Assembly (NCBI GenBank): GCA_031296755.1
Contig: JAUMMZ010000059.1
Location: 1 to 18,472, forward strand
DNA from: Collinsella sp.
Lineage (GTDB): Bacteria; Actinomycetota; Coriobacteriia; Coriobacteriales; Coriobacteriaceae
DNA: 18,472 nt
Direction of reading: 5' to 3'
The position numbers and the translations under genes are program-made. Shown in pieces: positions 7,516 to 15,022 of this stretch. The notes beneath the pieces are model-generated. The model searched no databases, had not been told where the DNA came from, and saw nothing but the letters and a program-made list of their open reading frames with translations. The number at the start of each line of letters is the position of its first letter. Within the stretch, counting starts at the first letter, position 1.

Positions 7516-7857
7516 AGATCCTCCTTGTGTTAAAGCCCCCGAGCTCTTGGTCACTCGTAGGGCAAAAGCCAGAGTTTGTAGCACTCTATCACAAGCGACG
7601 GGCACTGTCGCAGGGTAAAGCTAATAGATATTGCATATGCACAAAAATGACTACAGCTTGTATGGAGTCACTCAAAGATGCCGGTCTGCCTGCAGATTAT
7701 GCAGGCGTTGAAAATGCATAAATGTGTGAATGAGCTGCGTCTGTTATCGAATACTCTTACCTATCAGAGTTGTGTGCTTTTCCTGCATAAAGTACGGGTT
7801 TGCGCACGTCAGCGTGTTATTCTAGACATACGTAAATTCGTATAAGTTGGAGGTAGC
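7516..7857. other. 342-nt divergent intergenic region between argS and carD
   Basis: No gene is seen. The region must hold the promoters of argS (minus) and carD (plus). It contains the perfect palindrome TGCATATGCA (7632-7641), further TGCATA motifs near 7714 and 7784, and a hairpin GCCTGC-agattat-GCAGGC near 7688-7707. A GATAGA box near 7585-7590 on the minus strand could be the argS -10. T-box leader motifs, which control argS in some Firmicutes, were not found. Confidence 0.6.
7815..7823 (+). promoter_or_regulatory. Possible extended -10 of the carD promoter
   Basis: TGTTATTCT is an extended -10 (TGn plus TATTCT) about 35 nt before the carD ATG. The -35 region is poor. The inverted repeat ATACG-taaatt-CGTAT (7828-7843), directly downstream, would overlap the transcription start and could be an operator. 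Confidence 0.35.
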
Positions 7858-8343
7858 ATGTTCTCAATCGGTCAACACGTCATTCATCCGGGCCAGGGAG
7901 TCTGCACCGTCGTCGGTTTTAGGGACGACACACCGCAGCCCATGCTGCTGCTCGAGACCAAGCAGGGACATGCGCAGACGATCCTCATGTACCCCGTGGC
8001 GCAGGCCGACCGTCTGCACGCCGCCATCTCTCAGCAAGATGCCGAGCACCTGCTGAGCCACTATGACGAGCTGGAGTGCGACACCTTTACCGAGCGCAAC
8101 AGCTCGCTTGAGGAGACACACTTTAAGCAGCAGCTCAAGCTGGGCGCGCCCGAGACGGTCCGCGTGGCAAAGACCATGATGCACCGCATTCGCCAGGCCG
8201 AGGAAGCTGATAAAAAACCCAGCTCCTACTACATGCGCGTACTCAAGGAGGCCAAACGCCGCTCCATCGAGGAGTTCGCCGTGGCCCTTGGCGTCACCGA
8301 GGAGGCCGCCGAAGCCCGCCTAGCCCAAGCCGCCCTCAACTAA
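7858..8343 (+). CDS. CarD/CdnL-family transcription regulator
   Basis: CarD-family proteins bind the RNA polymerase beta subunit through an N-terminal Tudor-like domain. They stabilise open promoter complexes, notably at rRNA promoters in actinobacteria. This 161-residue protein opens with the family pattern MFSIGQHVIHPGQGVCTVVGF (residues 1-21). The RNA polymerase-interaction fold spans about 1-60, and a helical, basic C-terminal domain (about 65-155) contains YYMRVLKEAKRRSIEEFA, the part that contacts promoter DNA in relatives. GGAGG lies 4 nt before the ATG. A strong terminator follows immediately, so the gene appears monocistronic. It could be a paralogue rather than the essential CarD. 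Family assignment is firm; the exact regulon is unknown. Confidence 0.92.
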   Translation: MFSIGQHVIHPGQGVCTVVGFRDDTPQPMLLLETKQGHAQTILMYPVAQADRLHAAISQQDAEHLLSHYDELECDTFTERNSSLEETHFKQQLKLGAPETVRVAKTMMHRIRQAEEADKKPSSYYMRVLKEAKRRSIEEFAVALGVTEEAAEARLAQAALN

Positions 8344-8356
8344 CCCATCCGCGCCA

Positions 8357-8397
8357 AAAACCACCACAAAGGGAACAGGCACCTTTGTGGTGGTTTT
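8357..8397 (+). terminator. Palindromic terminator after carD, repeat copy 1
   Basis: A 16-bp perfect stem (AAAACCACCACAAAGG at 8357-8372 with its complement at 8382-8397), a 9-nt loop GAACAGGCA and a TTTTCTT tail lie 13 nt after the carD stop. The 41-nt element recurs with one base changed at 9067-9107. Confidence 0.85.
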
Positions 8398-8451
8398 CTT
8401 GTTCTAGTAGTATTCATTCTTATCGATACCCACGAGCACAAGGAGTCTCTT

Positions 8452-9051
8452 ATGGCAGAGCCGCTTACCGCCGGAATCACCCGCGACCGCGCGTTCGAAC
8501 TGCTCAATGAGCACAACAAGGACCCGTTCCATATCACCCATGGCGAGACGGTCGAGGGCACTATGCGCTACTTTGCGCGCGAGTTCGACCCCGAGAACGA
8601 GGAGTTTTGGGGCATCGTCGGTCTGCTGCACGACCTGGATTGGGAGGAGCATGAGGACGACCCCATGAACCACACCATCTATGCTGCCGAGATTCTTGAG
8701 GGCGAAGGTGCGTCTCCCGAGCTCATTCGCGCCATCCAGACGCACACGTCGGACTTCAACACCTCACTACCCAAGCCCGAGCTGCAGATGGAAAAGATCC
8801 TGTTTGCCTGCGATGAGCTCACCGGCCTGATCGGCGCTGCCGTCATCATGCGCCCGAGCAAGAGCGTTATGGACTTTACGACTAAGTCGCTCAAGAAGAA
8901 GTTCAAGGACAAACGCTTTGCCGCCGGCTGCTCGCGCGACGTGATTTCGCAGGGCGCCGAGATGTTGGGCTGGGAGCTCCCCGAGCTCTTTGACCGCACC
9001 ATCGCGGCCATGCAGTCCTTCGCCCCCGACCGAGATACCTTCCAGGCCTAA
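8452..9051 (+). CDS. HD-domain metal-dependent phosphohydrolase
   Basis: A 199-residue cytoplasmic protein of the HD superfamily, whose members use metal-bound His/Asp residues to hydrolyse phosphate esters or nucleotides. The expected ligands are visible: His in HITHGE (around residue 30), the HD pair in GIVGLLHDLDWEEHEDDP (His60-Asp61), and a later His in AIQTHTSD (around 98). The C-terminal half is helical. The substrate cannot be told from sequence; the closest group I recognise is the stand-alone HDIG hydrolases with an HDLD-W/Y-E motif. AAGGAG lies 6 nt before the ATG. The gene stands alone between two nearly identical palindromic terminators (8357-8397 and 9067-9107), so it is an isolated transcription unit. 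Confidence 0.88.
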   Translation: MAEPLTAGITRDRAFELLNEHNKDPFHITHGETVEGTMRYFAREFDPENEEFWGIVGLLHDLDWEEHEDDPMNHTIYAAEILEGEGASPELIRAIQTHTSDFNTSLPKPELQMEKILFACDELTGLIGAAVIMRPSKSVMDFTTKSLKKKFKDKRFAAGCSRDVISQGAEMLGWELPELFDRTIAAMQSFAPDRDTFQA

Positions 9052-9066
9052 CCGTCAACGCCACCT

Positions 9067-9107
9067 AAAACCACCACAAAGGGGACAGGCACCTTTGTGG
9101 TGGTTTT
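9067..9107. terminator. Bidirectional palindromic terminator, repeat copy 2, between HD gene and proA
   Basis: The stem of 8357-8397 recurs exactly (9067-9082 with 9092-9107), with loop GGACAGGCA. It lies 15 nt after the HD-gene stop and 14 nt from the end of convergent proA. It has T-runs on both strands and so can stop both transcripts. The two copies are in the same orientation, judged from the asymmetric loop. Confidence 0.85.
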
Positions 9108-9121
9108 TGTTTGCGCGGGCG

Positions 9122-10408
9122 TTAGGGACGGACCTGGCCGGTGCCGCGGAGCTTGTATTTGTAGGTGGTGAGGGCCTCGGCGGCAAAGGGGCCACGGGCG
9201 TGGAGCTTTTGGGTCGAGATGCCGATCTCGGCGCCCAGGCCAAACTCGCCGCCGTCGGTGAAGCGCGTGCTGGCGTTGGCGTACACGGCCGAGGCATCGA
9301 CCGCATCCAGGAAGCGCTCGCAAGCATCCGTGTCCTCGGCAACGATGGCCTCGGAGTGCATCGTGCCGTAGCGGTTGATGTGTGCGATGGCCTCGTCCTC
9401 GTTTGCCACGACCTTCACGCTCATCTCGAGCGCCAGGTACTCGCGACCCCAGTCCTCCTCAGTCGCGGCGACGTAGTCATCGCCCTCCACAAGCCCGGCA
9501 TCGGCGCATGCGGCGCAGGTTGCCTCGTCGCCGTGAATCAGCACGCCGTGGTCATGCAGCACGGTCACGACCGCGGGCAAAAACGCATCGGCCACAGCAC
9601 GGTCGACCAGCAGCGACTCGGCGGCATTGCACACGCCTACGCGCTGGGTCTTGGCATTAACGATAATGTTGAGCGCCTTATCAAAGTCGGCGGATTCATG
9701 CACGTAGATGTGGCAGTTGCCCGTGCCCGTCTCGATCACCGGCACAAGCGACTCGCGCACGCAGCGCTGGATCAGGCCTGCACCGCCGCGCGGAATGAGT
9801 ACGTCGACAATACCGCGGAGCTTCATGAGCTCGCCGGTGGTCTCGCGGTCGGTGGACTCGATCATCGACACGGCCTCGCGCGGGAAGCCCTTGGCCTCGA
9901 GCGCATCGGCCAGCAGCTCGGCGATCATGGCACACGAGTGATAGGCCAGCGAGCCGCCGCGCAGAATGCAGGCGTTGCCGGTACGGATGCAGATGCCTGC
10001 GGCGTCGGCCGTCACGTTGGGGCGCGCCTCGTAGACCATAGCGACCAGGCCCAGCGGCACACTCACGCGGGTCAGGTCCACGCCGCTTGCAAGCACGCGG
10101 TGGTCGAGCACGCGGCCCACGGGATCGGGCAGCTCGGCGAGCTTTTCCAGGCCGGCGGCCATGCCCTCGACGCGCTCGGGCGTCAGCAGCAGGCGATCGA
10201 GCAGTCCGGCCGAGGTACCCGCATCGCGCGCGGCGGACATATCGAGCTCGTTGGCGGCAACGATGGAATCGACGCCATCGTGCAGCGCCGCGGCCATGGC
10301 GCGCACGGCCTCCTGACGCTGCTCATCGCTCGCCGTGGCAAGCGAGGCCGACGCTGCCTTGGCGGCAACGGCAAGATCGTGGACGTACGTGGCTATATCG
10401 ACCGACAT
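9122..10408 (-). CDS. proA: Gamma-glutamyl phosphate reductase
   Basis: The second enzyme of proline synthesis: it reduces gamma-glutamyl phosphate with NADPH to glutamate semialdehyde, which cyclises to pyrroline-5-carboxylate. The 428-residue length is typical. It belongs to the aldehyde dehydrogenase fold: YEARPNVTADAAG and CIRTGNACILRGG form the cofactor region, the catalytic cysteine is Cys260 in AKTQRVGVCNAAES, and the C-terminal signature is FTDGGEFGLGAEIGISTQK followed by HARGP. The ATG at 10408 has AGGAGAAAGG upstream. It is not in an operon with proB, which lies about 1.8 kb away on the same strand, beyond an oppositely oriented peptidase gene; each must be transcribed separately. 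Confidence 0.96.
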   Translation of the reverse strand: MSVDIATYVHDLAVAAKAASASLATASDEQRQEAVRAMAAALHDGVDSIVAANELDMSAARDAGTSAGLLDRLLLTPERVEGMAAGLEKLAELPDPVGRVLDHRVLASGVDLTRVSVPLGLVAMVYEARPNVTADAAGICIRTGNACILRGGSLAYHSCAMIAELLADALEAKGFPREAVSMIESTDRETTGELMKLRGIVDVLIPRGGAGLIQRCVRESLVPVIETGTGNCHIYVHESADFDKALNIIVNAKTQRVGVCNAAESLLVDRAVADAFLPAVVTVLHDHGVLIHGDEATCAACADAGLVEGDDYVAATEEDWGREYLALEMSVKVVANEDEAIAHINRYGTMHSEAIVAEDTDACERFLDAVDASAVYANASTRFTDGGEFGLGAEIGISTQKLHARGPFAAEALTTYKYKLRGTGQVRP

Positions 10409-10451
10409 GGGCGGCCCTTTCTCCTAGAAGTTTGCAACAATGGTAGCCGAT

Positions 10452-10482
10452 TTGCGCATGGCCTCGCCCGCGGCGGTAGAAT
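10452..10482 (+). promoter_or_regulatory. Candidate promoter of the prolyl-aminopeptidase-like gene
   Basis: TTGCGC (10452-10457) and TAGAAT (10477-10482) have a 19-nt spacer, or 18 nt if the -35 is read as TGCGCA. It lies in the 112-nt divergent region shared with proA. A start near 10490 would leave a leader of about 30 nt. Confidence 0.4.
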
Positions 10483-10520
10483 TGGTCAACCCGAAACACC
10501 GCAACGAACGGAAGACTCAC

Positions 10521-11939
10521 ATGGCCCTCATCACTTCGTACCACGTCCCCGGCCTTTACGTCGAGGACCACAGCATCGACGTCCCCCTTGACTGGCGCGG
10601 CCTGGAGCCGATGCTCCTGGCCGTCGGCAGCACCATGCGCCGCGGCGCCATGCCGGCACCAATCGCCGGCGCGCCCGAGAGCATCAAGCTCTTCTACCGC
10701 GTGGTTTGCGCGCCCGACCGCATCAACGACGATCTGCCGCTGCTCCTGTTTTTGCAGGGCGGCCCCGGCGGCGAGAGCCCGCGTCCGCTGTCGCCCACAA
10801 GCGACGGCTGGATCGAGGAGGCCGTCAAGCACTTCCGCGTGGTCCTTCCCGACCAGCGCGGCACCGGACGCAGTTGCTGCGTGGACGGGCGCACGATTGC
10901 CGCACTGGGCGAGCGCGCGACGGCGGCCGGCTCCGATGCCGCACGCTCGCAGGCTGACTTCCTCAAGCGCCACCTCGCCAGCTCCATCGTGCGCGATTTT
11001 GAGTACCTGCGCCTGGTGGGCTTTGGCGGCAAGCCCTGGGTCACACTCGGGCAGAGCTACGGCGGCTTTTTGACGTTGAGCTATCTGTCGCTCTTCCCCG
11101 AAGGCGTGGCGGCGAGCTTTACCTGCGGCGGCATTCCACACGTGCCAGCGAGCGCAAGCGAGGTCTACGCGCACACCTTCCCGCGCATGGCGGCCAAGAC
11201 TCAGCAGTATTACGACCGCTACCCCGCCGACGTCGAGCGCGTGGCGGCACTGGCCGATGCGCTCGAGGCCCAGAAGCCCGTGCTGCCCGACGGCTCACCG
11301 ATGACGGTCGAGCGCCTGCAGCTCATGGGCAGCGACTTTGGTATGAAGCCGAGCTTTGAGCGCATGCATTGGATTGTCGATCACGCTTTTGCCGACGGCG
11401 ACGGCACGCTGGCCTGCGGCGCCTCGGTATCTGACAGCTTTTTGATGCGCGCCTTCGAGCGCACCAACACGCGTACAAACCCGCTGTACTGGACACTGCA
11501 GGAGTTCATCTACGCCGACGGCGACACTATGCCCATTGGTTGGGCCGCGGCCGAAGAGAAGGCACACCGCGCCGAGTTCGACACCCTCGCGCGCCCGCTC
11601 ATGTTTACCGGCGAGGCAATGTTCCCGTGGATGTTCGAGCAGATGCCCGAGCTCAAGCCCTTCAAACCCGCCATGGACCTGCTGATGGAAGACACCAGCT
11701 GGGACAAGATCTACGACCCGCAGCGCCTGGCCTGCAACGAGGTGCCCCTGCAGGCCGCGGTGTATTTCGACGACATGTACGTGGATTCGGACCTGCAGCT
11801 CGACACGCTCAGCCGCGTGGGCGACTCGCATGCCTGGGTGACCAACGAGTTCGAGCACGACGGTCTGCACGGCAGCGTGGTGTTCAAGCGCCTCTTCGAC
11901 GAAGCACTCAACCGCGGAGACCTGCGCCAGATCTTCTAG
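10521..11939 (+). CDS. Alpha/beta hydrolase, prolyl aminopeptidase (S33) type
   Basis: Peptidase family S33 enzymes release N-terminal proline from peptides in the cytoplasm. The 472-residue protein has the oxyanion-hole motif GGPGG (residues 80-84), the family signature DQRGTGRS (111-118) and the nucleophile elbow GQSYGG with Ser179. A large helical cap follows. The C-terminal part contains candidate Asp (FDDMYVDSD) and His (EFEHDGLHG) members of the triad. I chose the ATG at 10521 because GGAAG lies 6 nt upstream and the protein then begins directly with family-like sequence; an upstream frame start has no such support. It has no signal peptide. The position between proA and proB suggests a role in proline recycling; the specificity is inferred. 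Confidence 0.87.
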   Translation: MALITSYHVPGLYVEDHSIDVPLDWRGLEPMLLAVGSTMRRGAMPAPIAGAPESIKLFYRVVCAPDRINDDLPLLLFLQGGPGGESPRPLSPTSDGWIEEAVKHFRVVLPDQRGTGRSCCVDGRTIAALGERATAAGSDAARSQADFLKRHLASSIVRDFEYLRLVGFGGKPWVTLGQSYGGFLTLSYLSLFPEGVAASFTCGGIPHVPASASEVYAHTFPRMAAKTQQYYDRYPADVERVAALADALEAQKPVLPDGSPMTVERLQLMGSDFGMKPSFERMHWIVDHAFADGDGTLACGASVSDSFLMRAFERTNTRTNPLYWTLQEFIYADGDTMPIGWAAAEEKAHRAEFDTLARPLMFTGEAMFPWMFEQMPELKPFKPAMDLLMEDTSWDKIYDPQRLACNEVPLQAAVYFDDMYVDSDLQLDTLSRVGDSHAWVTNEFEHDGLHGSVVFKRLFDEALNRGDLRQIF

Positions 11940-11940
11940 C

Positions 11941-11988
11941 AAAGGAGTGTCCCAAAGTGCCGGCACATAAGGAACGTCCCCAAGTGAC
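11941..11988 (-). repeat. GGGGACGTTC...GGGACACTC intergenic repeat, copy B
   Basis: Read on the minus strand it carries TTGGGGACGTTCCTTA and GGGACACTCC arms matching 5049-5100 on the plus strand. The centre here is the perfect palindrome GTGCCGGCAC (11957-11966). It starts 2 nt after the peptidase stop codon. Confidence 0.6.
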
Positions 11989-12087
11989 GGATAAGTGCCG
12001 ACAACGACAATGCCGCAGGTAGAAGACGGAAAGCGAAAACGCCCCTAAGCGAGTGGCTGTAAATCGTAGGTCGAACAAAAGAAGCGA

Positions 12088-12187
12088 GCGCCGCCCAGAG
12101 CGAACAAGTTGGCATGAAAAAGGTGAGGCATAGACCTGATGGTCATGCCTCACCTTTTGAATGACAAATTGTCGCTCTGGGCGGCGC
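12088..12187. repeat. 100-bp nested palindrome between the peptidase gene and proB
   Basis: The outer arms GCGCCGCCCAGAGCGA (12088-12103) and TCGCTCTGGGCGGCGC (12172-12187) are perfect 16-bp complements. The inner arms form the terminator at 12118-12158. The segments between them (12104-12117 and 12159-12171) are also partly complementary, so the whole 100 bp can fold as one long interrupted hairpin. It ends 14 nt beyond the proB stop. Confidence 0.85.
12118..12158. terminator. Bidirectional intrinsic terminator inside the palindrome
   Basis: A 14-bp perfect stem (AAAAGGTGAGGCAT at 12118-12131 with 12145-12158) is extended by GACC/GGTC across one bulged A and closed by a TGAT loop. T-runs on either strand let it stop both the peptidase transcript (plus) and proB (minus). 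Confidence 0.8.
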
Positions 12188-12201
12188 GCAGCGTCGACCC
12201 G

Positions 12202-13329
12202 TTAGGCGAAGACGATCAAATTATCTCGATGGATCGCCGGCTTCTCGGCCAGGTCGGCCAGCAGGCGGTTGCTGGCAATCTGGTCCTGACGGCGGCCGGC
12301 CGCAAGCTCCAGCACGTCCGAATCGGCCTCGGCGATACCGCGGGCGACGACCATACCGCTCGGGTCGCACACATCGAGCACATCGCCCTCGGCAAACTCT
12401 CCATCGACCTGGCGAATACCCACCGCGAGCAAGGACGAGCCACGGCTGACCAGCGCCTTCGCGGCACCGTCGTCAACCGTCACCGAGCCATGTGCCTTGT
12501 CACCCAGTGCGATCCACAGCTTGCGCGGCGCAATGTCCAGGCGCTCCGCCGGCGGATCGAACAGGGTGCCCATGCTCTCGCCGCGGGCCAGACGCACGAG
12601 CGCATCGGGCTCCTCGCCCGAGCAAATCACGCTCTGAATGCCGGCCGTCATCAAAATGCGGCTCGCGCGAATCTTGGTGATCATGCCGCCCGTACCCACC
12701 GAGGTCGAAGAATCACCCGCCGAGGCAATGATCTTGGCATCGATCTTATGCACGACCGGGATAAACTCGGCCGTCGGATCCTCATGCGGATTGGCGGTGT
12801 AGAGGCCGTCGATGTCCGAAAGCGTCACGCACAGGTCAGCAGAAACCAGGCAGCTCACGAGCGCAGCCAGCGTGTCGTTGTCGCCGAACTTGATCTCGTC
12901 GACGGTAACGGTGTCGTTTTCGTTGACGACCGGCACCACGCCCAGCTCCACCAGGCGCAGCAGGGCGTCGCGCGCGTGCAGGTAGGACGTACGGCGCGCC
13001 GTGTCGTGGCGTGTGAGCAGCACGAGCGAGGTGAGTAGGTCACGCGCATGGAACTCCTCGTCGTAGGCCGACGAGATGATGCACTGGCCGGCCGAAGCGC
13101 ATGCCTGCAAGCTCGGCAGATCGCCAACCGGTTTGCGGTCGAAGCCCAGCACGGGATAGCCACAGGCAATGGCGCCGGAGCTCACCACGACCAAGCGCCA
13201 GCCGAGCTTGCGCAGGGCCGCGGCCTGATCAGCCAGGCCACCGATAAACGCACGGTTGACCTTACCGTCGGCACCCACCACCGTGGACGAGCCGATCTTT
13301 ACCACCATCGTTTTATAAGAAGTCGTCAT
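12202..13329 (-). CDS. proB: Glutamate 5-kinase with C-terminal PUA domain
   Basis: The first, feedback-controlled enzyme of proline synthesis: it phosphorylates glutamate to gamma-glutamyl phosphate, the substrate of ProA. The 375-residue length is standard for the long form. The amino-acid-kinase domain shows VVKIGSSTV (residues 9-17), VSSGAIACG (49-57), NENDTVTVDEIKFGDNDTLA (136-155), LSDIDGLYTANP (170-181) and GTGGMITKI (212-220). Residues about 278-355 match the PUA domain often fused to ProB. The ATG at 13329 has no recognisable Shine-Dalgarno, and neither does the internal ATG at codon 8, so the start is uncertain and initiation may be leaderless or weak. It lies 103 nt downstream of pncB on the same strand, with a repeat hairpin between them. 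Confidence 0.96.
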   Translation of the reverse strand: MTTSYKTMVVKIGSSTVVGADGKVNRAFIGGLADQAAALRKLGWRLVVVSSGAIACGYPVLGFDRKPVGDLPSLQACASAGQCIISSAYDEEFHARDLLTSLVLLTRHDTARRTSYLHARDALLRLVELGVVPVVNENDTVTVDEIKFGDNDTLAALVSCLVSADLCVTLSDIDGLYTANPHEDPTAEFIPVVHKIDAKIIASAGDSSTSVGTGGMITKIRASRILMTAGIQSVICSGEEPDALVRLARGESMGTLFDPPAERLDIAPRKLWIALGDKAHGSVTVDDGAAKALVSRGSSLLAVGIRQVDGEFAEGDVLDVCDPSGMVVARGIAEADSDVLELAAGRRQDQIASNRLLADLAEKPAIHRDNLIVFA

Positions 13330-13390
13330 ACGTCAAACCAATCGAATGTCGAGCGTTCGGGCGAGCTGGGGCAGCCGGGGCACCTGGTGC

Positions 13391-13426
13391 GGGACGGACG
13401 AAAGTGATCCGTTTTCCTCCGTCCCC
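13391..13426. repeat. GGGACGGA...TCCGTCCC hairpin repeat next to the pncB stop
   Basis: GGGACGGA (13391-13398) pairs with TCCGTCCC (13418-13425), and GAAA with TTTC continues the stem. 13405-13426 matches 5350-5371 with one difference. A second inverted repeat, GATCCG/CGGATC, links the loop (13406-13411) to 13429-13434, so it reaches into the pncB stop codon at 13433-13435. No T-run follows on the minus strand, so it is not a standard terminator. Confidence 0.65.
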
Positions 13427-13432
13427 TTCGGA

Positions 13433-14938
13433 TCATTTTGCCCAGGGGAAGGCCGAAGCCACGGCCATGTTCTTGCGCACGAGCTCGTCGCGCACCTGGG
13501 CCAGGCCCTGCTCCATGCCCACCACGTAGGTCTGCGGATACAGGAAGCGCTTGTAGGCAGCGTCCAGATGATCGAGCGCCCAGGCGCAACGCTCGCGCGC
13601 GTCCTGGATGCTCTCGCGAGGAGCCACCGCGCTGCCGTCGCGCACAATCGGCATCAGCAGCTCACGATACTCAAGCTCGGACACATCGGTCACCAAGGCA
13701 GCATCGTTCACGGCCACGAGGGTATTGCCGCGCGCGGCGCCCTCACCTGCCAGATGGTCCTCGTCATAGATCATGTCGCAGACCGGGCCGCCAAAGCCAT
13801 CGTAATAACGGCGCACGCGCTGCACGCCGGGAATCGTACGCTTGTAGGGCTGCTCGGAAAGCTTCACCACCGGCGTCCACGGGTCCGTCTCGCTCGCGCG
13901 GCGGGCCGAAAGCTTGTACACGCCGCCCAGCGCCGGCTGATCGTAGCAGGTCGCGAGCTTGGTGCCCACGCCAAAGCTATCGATGGGCGCGCCCTGGTCG
14001 AGCAGCGACTGAATCGTGTACTCGTCCAGATCGTTGGAAACCGAGATCCCCACATAAGGCAGGCCCTCGGCATCAAAACGGCCGCGGACATACTTGGAGA
14101 GTTTAGCCAGGTCGCCCGAGTCGATGCGAATGGCCGACAGGCGCTCACCCGCCGCCTCCATCTCCTTGGCAACCGTAATGGCATGTTCGCAGCCCTCGCG
14201 CACGTCGTACGTGTCGATAAGCAGCGTGCAGTTCTTGGGGCTCGACTTGGCAAAGGCACGGAAGGCCTCGAGCTCGGAATCGAAACTCATCACCCAGCTG
14301 TGCGCATGCGTGCCAAAGACGGGAATACCGTAGCGGCGACCGGCGAGCACATTAGACGTAGAGGAACAGCCGGCAACGTAGCTCGCGCGCGCAACAGCCA
14401 GGCCGCCATCGGGACCCTGGGCACGGCGCAGGCCAAACTCGGCGACGGGGCGACCAACAGCCGCCAGTACCACGCGCGCCGTCTTGGTGGCGACGAGCGT
14501 CTGGAAGCCGACGATGTTAAGCAGCGCGGTCTCGAGCAGCTGACACTCAAGCGACGGGCCGGTGACACGCACCATGGGCTCGCGCGGAAACAAGAGCTCT
14601 CCCTCGGGCACGGCGTCGATATTCACGTGCGCACGGAAGTTGCGCAGGTAGTCGAGGAATGCAGGCTTAAACATCGCGCCGCCGGCTGGGGCCTGGAGCG
14701 AAGCTAGATAGTCGATGTCCTCGGGCGTAAAGCGCAGGTTCTCGACAAGCTCGGGCAGCTCGGCGGTGCCGCACATGACGGCATACGCGCTGCCAAAGGG
14801 ATGGTCGCGGTAAAACGCGGTAAAACAACCCTGCTCATTGGCCTTGCCGCTCTCCCACAGGCCCTGGGCCATAGTGAGTTCGTACAGATCGGTGAGCATT
14901 GCAATGTCGGTGGGATGCGAGATGTCGGTCAAAGCCAT
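13433..14938 (-). CDS. pncB: Nicotinate phosphoribosyltransferase
   Basis: It converts nicotinate and PRPP (with ATP) to nicotinate mononucleotide, the entry step of NAD salvage. The 501-residue protein shows the family N-terminus TDLYELTMAQGLWESG, the substrate-loop motif EFGLRRAQGPDGG, the catalytic, transiently phosphorylated histidine in GTHAHSWVMSF, LIDTYDV, and the phosphate-binding IRIDSGDL. I place the start at the ATG at 14938 (MALTDISHP) because GAAAGG lies upstream and the family begins there; a frame opening 57 nt earlier adds unrelated residues. Length and motifs match the larger bacterial/eukaryotic-type NAPRTase rather than the E. coli-length PncB. It lies 84 nt downstream of the tail-anchored protein gene, with no clear terminator between, so they may share a transcript. 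Confidence 0.95.
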   Translation of the reverse strand: MALTDISHPTDIAMLTDLYELTMAQGLWESGKANEQGCFTAFYRDHPFGSAYAVMCGTAELPELVENLRFTPEDIDYLASLQAPAGGAMFKPAFLDYLRNFRAHVNIDAVPEGELLFPREPMVRVTGPSLECQLLETALLNIVGFQTLVATKTARVVLAAVGRPVAEFGLRRAQGPDGGLAVARASYVAGCSSTSNVLAGRRYGIPVFGTHAHSWVMSFDSELEAFRAFAKSSPKNCTLLIDTYDVREGCEHAITVAKEMEAAGERLSAIRIDSGDLAKLSKYVRGRFDAEGLPYVGISVSNDLDEYTIQSLLDQGAPIDSFGVGTKLATCYDQPALGGVYKLSARRASETDPWTPVVKLSEQPYKRTIPGVQRVRRYYDGFGGPVCDMIYDEDHLAGEGAARGNTLVAVNDAALVTDVSELEYRELLMPIVRDGSAVAPRESIQDARERCAWALDHLDAAYKRFLYPQTYVVGMEQGLAQVRDELVRKNMAVASAFPWAK

Positions 14939-15022
14939 GGGGCGACCTTTCGGATGTGTGGTGCAGAATTTGAGGGTTGAACGAGAGCAGAGCATGCGGA
15001 CATGTTGCCCGATGCAAATCGG

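Noticed and set aside
5599..7533. 644-codon plus-strand frame opposite argS
   Set aside because: Shadow; it begins inside the argS terminator, and the minus strand encodes a complete synthetase.
7516..7605. Possible 30-residue upstream extension of ArgS, or a T-box leader for argS
   Set aside because: A strong AAGGAGG fixes the start at 7515, and no T-box sequence motif was found upstream.
8990..10591. 533-codon plus-strand frame opposite proA
   Set aside because: Shadow frame rich in Gly/His/Arg with no motifs; it overlaps the bidirectional terminator and proA.
13346..14707. 453-codon plus-strand frame opposite pncB
   Set aside because: Shadow of pncB codons; no recognisable domain or ribosome site.
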